DNA from: Planctomycetota bacterium
GTDB lineage: Bacteria; Planctomycetota; Phycisphaerae; WQYP01
Direction: 5' to 3'
NCBI GenBank assembly: GCA_021810145.1
Contig: JAJZJL010000019.1
Location: 1-47,571, forward strand
Length of the DNA: 47,571 bases
Part shown: piece after piece, positions 42,366-47,571 of the stretch
Layout of the letters: each line of letters starts with the position of its first letter
Numbering within the stretch: the stretch's first letter is position 1
Notes under the pieces: generated by a model
Told to the model about the DNA's origin: nothing
Database searches by the model: none
Seen by the model: the letters and a program-made list of their open reading frames with translations, nothing else
Program-made: the position numbers and the translations under genes

Positions 42366-45300
42366 CTACCTGGGCATGATTCGGAGCGTGATAAATTGCA
42401 ATGAACGCAGCACGGGCGGCCGGGTCAACGCTTGGGGGTGATGTCCGAATAATCCGGTATGAAATAGAGCGGCTTTTCCGCCTTGCCGCCACGCCACGTG
42501 AACCACCGCATTGCTGCGGCCGGCATTATAGAGGCGGACCATCAGTCCGCCATGCGGATCGGGATGGCAGGCTTCCACCAGCACATTCGATGGTGTTACA
42601 GTCAACATCGGTGCAAAGACTTTGGCATGAGGAGCAATCAACGCGGTAACCAGCGGCTGCTGGGTATCAACGCCGAACCGCTGGGCCGCCGCCTGAGAAA
42701 AAGCGCCGTGCGGTCTTAAAACATAGTGAAATACCGTCATGCCGCTTTGGAATGCTCTATAATTGGTGCGCCAATAATTGTTCATAACATAGGAGAAAAC
42801 CGTGGAACCGGCGGCCACATGAGGCGGGGAGGGTTGTCCATGCTCCACGGTTACCGAGGTGATGCGCCCGACATCAAACATCGGCGCATCGATGCTGGCC
42901 CAGGTAACGCCAAAGCGGTGGCTTGAAACATCCACCCATCGATTTTCCGTAAAGGAATTCTTGTGCGCCCATTTCAGTTGGTCCTTGCCCAACTGTATGA
43001 CCGACCATGGTTCATCGTAGCGGACGATGCCATGGCTGATCGCAAAGGGAAAACCCAGGTAGACTGCTTCGTGTTCCGGATAGACCTGCTTTTTATCCAG
43101 CAGGTCAGAGATATAAACTTCTTTCCTGCCTGCCACCAGCGAAATCCGGCGGATCAGAATATGGCAGCCCGGCGCAGATGATCGAACTTCAAGTTCTGCC
43201 ACCAGCGGGCCGTCGGCAAGAATCCGAATCGCCGGTCGGCCGCTGCGCAGAGTCTGCGTGTTATGGGCACCCAGCAGATAAATATAATCATTGAGCCCGC
43301 GTGCGGCCGCATTGTTCTCATTGACCAGATTCCCGGCTATTCCTTTCACATACATACTGTCAATGGCACCGGTGGCGGAACTCACGTGCAACCGGATCAG
43401 TCCGTTGGACAGCGTTGTTCCGCTGGCCCGCGCGGGTATTAAGTCAGGGAAGGCGGCAGGGGCGCGACCTGGGGCGACATAATATCGCCGCGCCGCCAGG
43501 CCCGGTATATGACGGGCCAGAAACACCAGCGACTGATCAGCCATGCGCTGGCATGGAACCGGCTGATTCCTGGCGTTCATCACATGAATGCCGCGCACCC
43601 AGTGCTTCCAGGATCTCGGCGGCACTGCTGGGGTAGCACCATGCCGCACTACCAGTGCTCCCCGCGCCAGAGCCAGCGGCGGCGGTACGGTAACCAGACT
43701 GCTGCGTGTCCAGTTGCAGGTGTTAAACACGCCAAACCACGGCGACCAGGCCGGCGCGTGCAGCGCGTGCTTCACATGCCGTCGCAGTACATTGGATAAA
43801 TGCAGCGCTCGCCGGGCGTAGCGCTTTTTCCACGCCCATTGTTCCCGGGTAAACGTGCGATAGGGTCTGGTCCAGGCGCAGTCCGCGCCCCAACTGTGTT
43901 CATCGAAAAGCAGCACATCCTGCCATGCCCGGTCGAAATCGCCCGCCGGATAGGCTGGTGCCTGAAGCATGGACCATAGCATCTGGTCTTCGGAAAGCCT
44001 GTTGCCGGCCCGGCGGTTCATCGCGGTGGCACGTGCCGCTGACGCGGCTCCGTCTTCCCAGTAGCCGTTGTAATCTCCGGTATATGCCGGCAATTTCCGT
44101 CCATATTCGGCCACCAGTGCGCGGAATGCCTGCCGGGTTGTCGCAATCACCAGGCGCGGTGAAGCATGGCCCGCATTCCACCGGGCGACAAACCGGGACA
44201 GGTTTGGATCCGGTGGACCGTTATCACCAATCGTCCAACGGGTATAAATCATCGAATATGGGAAGTGCGGAAAATCGGCGGCAAAATCGTTAATAAAATG
44301 CCGCAGGGCCGCCGCATCCCGGTGGTAATTCGCCGACATGCCACCGGGCCGATGCGGCGCGAAAGCGGACTGATATCCGCGGCAGCTCTGCCACACCAGC
44401 ACGCGGCTATGGCCCGATGGAGACAACCAGTAAAAGGGTTGATTGTTCCATTGCTGCGAGTACCCGCGGTTCGGACCCCAGGACCAGTATTTAACCCCGG
44501 CTTGATGCAATACCGGCACCATGCCCCAGGTGTACGCCGGGACATCGCTGATCATCGCCGAGTCAATCGATACATGACAGGTTCGCTCGAAATCTTTGGC
44601 ATAGGCGATGTAATGCAGCAGTTCTTCCGGCTGGCATAGACCGGTTAATTCATTGTCGTACAATGCGTCAAGCCCGATATGGCCGTCGGCGACAGCCGCG
44701 AAAAAATCCTTTTTTTGCTTGGGCGTGGCGATTTTCATAAATTGCCGCGCTTCAATCATACACTCCAGGTTCCAGCGGAACTGCGCGTCCGGCGGTTCAT
44801 GGCGCGTTTCTCGAATCAGCCTTAGCGCCTGGATGATGTAATCCGCATGCAGCCGCAGCGCCACCGGCTGGTAGTATTTAAACCCGACATCCGTATGTGA
44901 ATGCGGAAGTATAAAAATGGTAAATGGTTCAGGTGCCGGAACCCTCAGCACGCAGCGCACCGCAGGGTGTCCCGGAATGGAAATATCCAGCGGCAGTGAT
45001 CCCGGCTTGTGCGGTCGTGGTACGGAAAGCGTGTAACGGCGCAGTCCGGTTTTCAGCATTAATTCCGTGCTTCCGGCACCGATGTGAACGATCCCGTTAG
45101 CCGCTTTGCCGATGCGCAGAATATGTAATTGAACCCTGATTTGGTTCGATCGCTGGGCGATGTACCGTGAATCCGTCGCCGCGTGTTCAAGTACGACAGT
45201 ATTGTGCACAACAGCCAGCCGGTCCGCACCGGGCGCATACAGGGCCAGCGAATGGTAAATACCCCACGATCCGGCCGTTGATCGGATCCGGATCAGGTTG

Positions 45301-45917
45301 TCGCCGACATGCAGTGCCGATGCGGGAAACACAGCGCGTAGAATATAGGGCCGGCCCTGCCGGGGGTGTCCCATCAGCGGCGCATTGGATCGTCCGCGCG
45401 GTGTCCGAAATACATGGCTCCACGCGTCATTGATCTGCATGCGAAATCGGGGTGGGTGAGCCGGTTGCAGGGCGGCAAAACGCACTACCAGCGTCGCCCG
45501 GCCTGCCGCTGCCTTTGTCAGGCCGAAAACCACCACAAACGTGTGCTGCCGATGACCGGCCCAGCCGTCCTGCGGTCCCGGCTGCACGTAGGGCCAGGAC
45601 GTTTTCGGATCGCTCTTGCCGATAACCAGAAAGCCATCATGCTTATAATGCCGCCAGCCGTCCGGTGCCAGGGCAAAGGCCGCGTCGGTCCATGGTGTTG
45701 ATGTTCCGCCAATATGCCACAGTTGCTTCATCGCGCCGCCGGTCGGCGCAGCTTTAAGCATAATCGGCCAGGTTAACAGTATCAGAACCGGAATCACAAG
45801 CGGCGCAATGGTCCGCCCCATCCATCGGATGCCGGGCCAGAGGCATAAGCACAGGTGATCGGGCAGCTTGATCAACCGGATAGCGGATGTATCCACCATT
45901 TGACGTTGATCACGCAT
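42366..45917 (-). CDS. GH38 alpha-mannosidase-like enzyme with N-terminal beta-sandwich domain
   Basis: 1183 residues. A hydrophobic stretch at about 35-55 (IAPLVIPVLILLTWPIML) is a signal or anchor. Residues ~70-235 look like a polysaccharide-lyase-4-type carbohydrate-binding sandwich (DGWAGHRQHTFVVVFGL, LHVGDNLIRIRSTAGSWG). The GH38 part starts FTIFILPHSHTDVGF (about 339-345; His and Asp bind zinc). The expected nucleophile Asp is in MISDVPAYTWG (about 459). The C-terminal half has beta domains typical of class II mannosidases. The family removes alpha-mannose by a retaining, zinc-dependent mechanism. The start may instead be ATG at 45821. Shares direction and theme with the GH92 gene upstream. 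Confidence 0.85.
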   Translation of the reverse strand: MRDQRQMVDTSAIRLIKLPDHLCLCLWPGIRWMGRTIAPLVIPVLILLTWPIMLKAAPTGGAMKQLWHIGGTSTPWTDAAFALAPDGWRHYKHDGFLVIGKSDPKTSWPYVQPGPQDGWAGHRQHTFVVVFGLTKAAAGRATLVVRFAALQPAHPPRFRMQINDAWSHVFRTPRGRSNAPLMGHPRQGRPYILRAVFPASALHVGDNLIRIRSTAGSWGIYHSLALYAPGADRLAVVHNTVVLEHAATDSRYIAQRSNQIRVQLHILRIGKAANGIVHIGAGSTELMLKTGLRRYTLSVPRPHKPGSLPLDISIPGHPAVRCVLRVPAPEPFTIFILPHSHTDVGFKYYQPVALRLHADYIIQALRLIRETRHEPPDAQFRWNLECMIEARQFMKIATPKQKKDFFAAVADGHIGLDALYDNELTGLCQPEELLHYIAYAKDFERTCHVSIDSAMISDVPAYTWGMVPVLHQAGVKYWSWGPNRGYSQQWNNQPFYWLSPSGHSRVLVWQSCRGYQSAFAPHRPGGMSANYHRDAAALRHFINDFAADFPHFPYSMIYTRWTIGDNGPPDPNLSRFVARWNAGHASPRLVIATTRQAFRALVAEYGRKLPAYTGDYNGYWEDGAASAARATAMNRRAGNRLSEDQMLWSMLQAPAYPAGDFDRAWQDVLLFDEHSWGADCAWTRPYRTFTREQWAWKKRYARRALHLSNVLRRHVKHALHAPAWSPWFGVFNTCNWTRSSLVTVPPPLALARGALVVRHGATPAVPPRSWKHWVRGIHVMNARNQPVPCQRMADQSLVFLARHIPGLAARRYYVAPGRAPAAFPDLIPARASGTTLSNGLIRLHVSSATGAIDSMYVKGIAGNLVNENNAAARGLNDYIYLLGAHNTQTLRSGRPAIRILADGPLVAELEVRSSAPGCHILIRRISLVAGRKEVYISDLLDKKQVYPEHEAVYLGFPFAISHGIVRYDEPWSVIQLGKDQLKWAHKNSFTENRWVDVSSHRFGVTWASIDAPMFDVGRITSVTVEHGQPSPPHVAAGSTVFSYVMNNYWRTNYRAFQSGMTVFHYVLRPHGAFSQAAAQRFGVDTQQPLVTALIAPHAKVFAPMLTVTPSNVLVEACHPDPHGGLMVRLYNAGRSNAVVHVAWRQGGKAALFHTGLFGHHPQALTRPPVLRSLQFITLRIMPR

Positions 45918-46079
45918 GATTGCTTACTCGCTGTTACAGCCTCACCGCCGCCGGATTGGCCGGTATTGGCATCGCCTGGTTCGGCGGGGACCCAGTGCGG
46001 CTGTTGCCGTGCGGTAGTTGGTGAATTCCAAACCCAGCCGGCCGCGTCCCGCGGAACCGCAGCATTCGTTTGCGTGCAC
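45918..46079. other. Short spacer between the two mannosidase genes
   Basis: 162 bp, no gene. The genes may still be one transcript; no terminator is seen. Confidence 0.3.
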
Positions 46080-47571
46080 TTATCGGCTCAGCGACGGCGG
46101 ACGGTCCGCCGTCGCGGCACCCCAGGACTGATCCGGTTGCGCACCGAGATCAAACGTCAGATGCCCGCCATGGGTAATGGCACCGACCGGCAACCAGCAA
46201 TGGTGCTGCGGCCGGCCATTGAGTTTCACGCTTTGGATATACGGGGTCGACGCCGGTTGAGCCGTAGTGGTTATGACAAGGTGTTTTCCCATATACGGTG
46301 CCCGCAGATGCACCACAATTTTCGGAAACACCGGGCTGCAAAGTTCATAGGCGCCGCTGGCCGGGTCGACGGTGTAAAGGCCCATCATGCTCATGACCGC
46401 CCACGATGACATTTCGCCGCAGTCGTCATTACCCGGAACACCGTTGGGAGACAACGTATAATTCTGCCGCAATATCCGGCGAACCACATATTGTGTTCTC
46501 CACGGTTCGCCGGAAAAATTGAACTCGAACGGGGCCTCCAGATCCGGTTCGTTATACGGATTGTAATACTGCGGTGCCCAGCGGGGTGTGCGATAGGCAA
46601 AAAAAGCGTCAAGCCGCTTGTTGAACCGTGCCTGGCCCACCGCGTGCACCAGCCAGGCCATATCGCACGGTGCCAGCCATTGATACTGCCAGCCGGACCC
46701 TTCAATAAAGCCATGCCAGTACTGCGCAGGGTTAAAATCCTTGACCCATTGACCATTGGTCAATTTGGGGCGGAAGAAGCGATCGGAATGATTAAAGACA
46801 TTGCGGAAGTACAAGGCCCGCTTATAGAGAACATCCGCCGCCTGCGTTTTGCCCAGCGCTTTGGCCAGATCGTAAAGCGAGGCATAGGCAATGCAATCTT
46901 CCTGAAGCTGCGATACCGAGCCATACCGCACCTTATCATTCGGCACATAGTGCAGTTTGTTGATCCACTCAATGCCAGCTTCACCTTTGTACGCATGCCC
47001 CGGCGGGGGAGCCTCGGTGGCGTCCTTGTACATCCCCTGCCAGGCGGAATGGATGTCAAAACCGTGCAGACCATCCAGATATGCGGTGCACATCGCTGTG
47101 GTCAGGGGGCTGCCGCACATGACATTGGTGTAATGATTGATCTGCGGCCATCGGCCGATCCAGCCGCCCTGCTGGTACATCAGGACAATGGACTGGCACA
47201 TATCTTCCATTCGCTTTGGCGCAATAAGCGCCAGCAGCGGCATTTCACTGCGGTATATATCCCAACCCGAATAGTTGCAGTAAACCTCATGGCCCGCAGG
47301 GACCTGGTGAATTTTGCCGTCAAAGCCCAGATAACGACCATCGGCATCACTGAAAATGCTGGGCATTAACAGGCTGTGGTACAAAGCTGTGTAGAATTCA
47401 ATGCGTTGCGACGGCTGTCCGCCGAAAACGTGAATAACGCTTAAAGCACGGTTCCAGGTGTTGAATGCGGCCTGGCGAATGGCGTTGAAACGTTTACCCG
47501 CGACTTCCTGTTGGAGATTGTTCTTCGCGCCGGCCAGATCAACATACGAAATACCCACACGCACGGTCACG
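46080..47571 (-). CDS. GH92 alpha-mannosidase (partial, 5' end outside window)
   Basis: About 497 C-terminal residues. GH92 enzymes are calcium-dependent inverting exo-alpha-mannosidases that trim N-glycan or yeast mannans. Motifs: FYTALYHSLLMPSIFSDADGRY, GHEVYCNYSGWDIYRSEMPLL, WIGRWPQINHYTNVMCGSP, GFIEGSGWQYQWLAPCD and GVPGNDDCGEMSSWAVMSMMGLY, the last holding the conserved acidic residues of the (alpha/alpha)6 domain. The C-terminal sandwich ends RPPSLSR. The N-terminal domain and signal are beyond 47571. With the GH38 gene it makes a mannoside-degrading pair. Confidence 0.92.
   Translation of the reverse strand, partial: VTVRVGISYVDLAGAKNNLQQEVAGKRFNAIRQAAFNTWNRALSVIHVFGGQPSQRIEFYTALYHSLLMPSIFSDADGRYLGFDGKIHQVPAGHEVYCNYSGWDIYRSEMPLLALIAPKRMEDMCQSIVLMYQQGGWIGRWPQINHYTNVMCGSPLTTAMCTAYLDGLHGFDIHSAWQGMYKDATEAPPPGHAYKGEAGIEWINKLHYVPNDKVRYGSVSQLQEDCIAYASLYDLAKALGKTQAADVLYKRALYFRNVFNHSDRFFRPKLTNGQWVKDFNPAQYWHGFIEGSGWQYQWLAPCDMAWLVHAVGQARFNKRLDAFFAYRTPRWAPQYYNPYNEPDLEAPFEFNFSGEPWRTQYVVRRILRQNYTLSPNGVPGNDDCGEMSSWAVMSMMGLYTVDPASGAYELCSPVFPKIVVHLRAPYMGKHLVITTTAQPASTPYIQSVKLNGRPQHHCWLPVGAITHGGHLTFDLGAQPDQSWGAATADRPPSLSR

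Overview
This is a bacterial chromosome segment, most likely from the Planctomycetota (perhaps Phycisphaerae); a Verrucomicrobiota/Lentisphaerota-type genome cannot be excluded. The clues are pilin-like proteins with a GFTLVELL/GFTLIELL start and a C-terminal FADGH motif, a PEP-CTERM-type sorting tail, a PBP1/AraC fusion (XylR-type) regulator, a GxxExxY protein inside repeats, a branching enzyme of eukaryotic (GBE1) type, and several large secreted glycoside hydrolases. No rRNA, tRNA or CRISPR was seen.

Layout. 1-4931 (minus): a run of envelope genes, read from right to left: a small one-TM protein, a secreted protein of unknown function, an anchored coiled-coil protein, a multi-pass GT-C type glycosyltransferase and a GT2 glycosyltransferase cut by the window edge. 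5070-8421 (plus): a MacB/LolCDE-like ABC ATPase and its FtsX permease, coupled by overlap. 8435-10534 (minus): the branching enzyme. 10796-15058 (plus): an MltA-type lytic transglycosylase lipoprotein, a degenerate receiver-like protein, groES and groEL, closed by a strong terminator. 15144-21348: a carbohydrate-use locus with a Tat-exported GH2 enzyme and a clan GH-A enzyme on the minus strand, divergent from the XylR-type regulator. Two 16-base direct repeats 21 bp apart lie in the divergent promoter.

21665-25515: a pilin-like gene cut exactly in its GFTLVELL codons by an IS110-family element (about 1.72 kb), next to a PEP-CTERM-type protein. Removing the element restores an in-frame gene with its own ribosome site. 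25849-28661 (minus): purE and purK, with a VapBC toxin-antitoxin islet at the 3' end of purK. The last ~70 bp of purK is repeated on the far side of the islet. 29002-32801 (plus): a small lipoprotein, a TPR lipoprotein, MoxR and DUF58, then about 760 bp that looks decayed. 33563-38902 (minus): a type B carboxylesterase and a large SWIM/SNF2 helicase.

38903-40640: a ~205-bp repeat array whose units carry 9-nt iterons of the form CGCGGATNN at one end and the inverse at the other; one unit has its centre replaced by a GxxExxY gene. 41016-41951 (plus): a second, intact pilin-like gene with clear promoter and terminator. 42366-47571 (minus): two alpha-mannosidase-type enzymes, GH38 (with a lyase-like beta-sandwich domain) and GH92 (5' end beyond the window).

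Most genes fit a saccharolytic lifestyle: surface or secreted glycosidases, a sugar-responsive regulator, glycogen synthesis and envelope assembly. The most notable features are three insertion events: the IS in the pilin gene, the VapBC islet in purK, and the GxxExxY gene in the iteron array.
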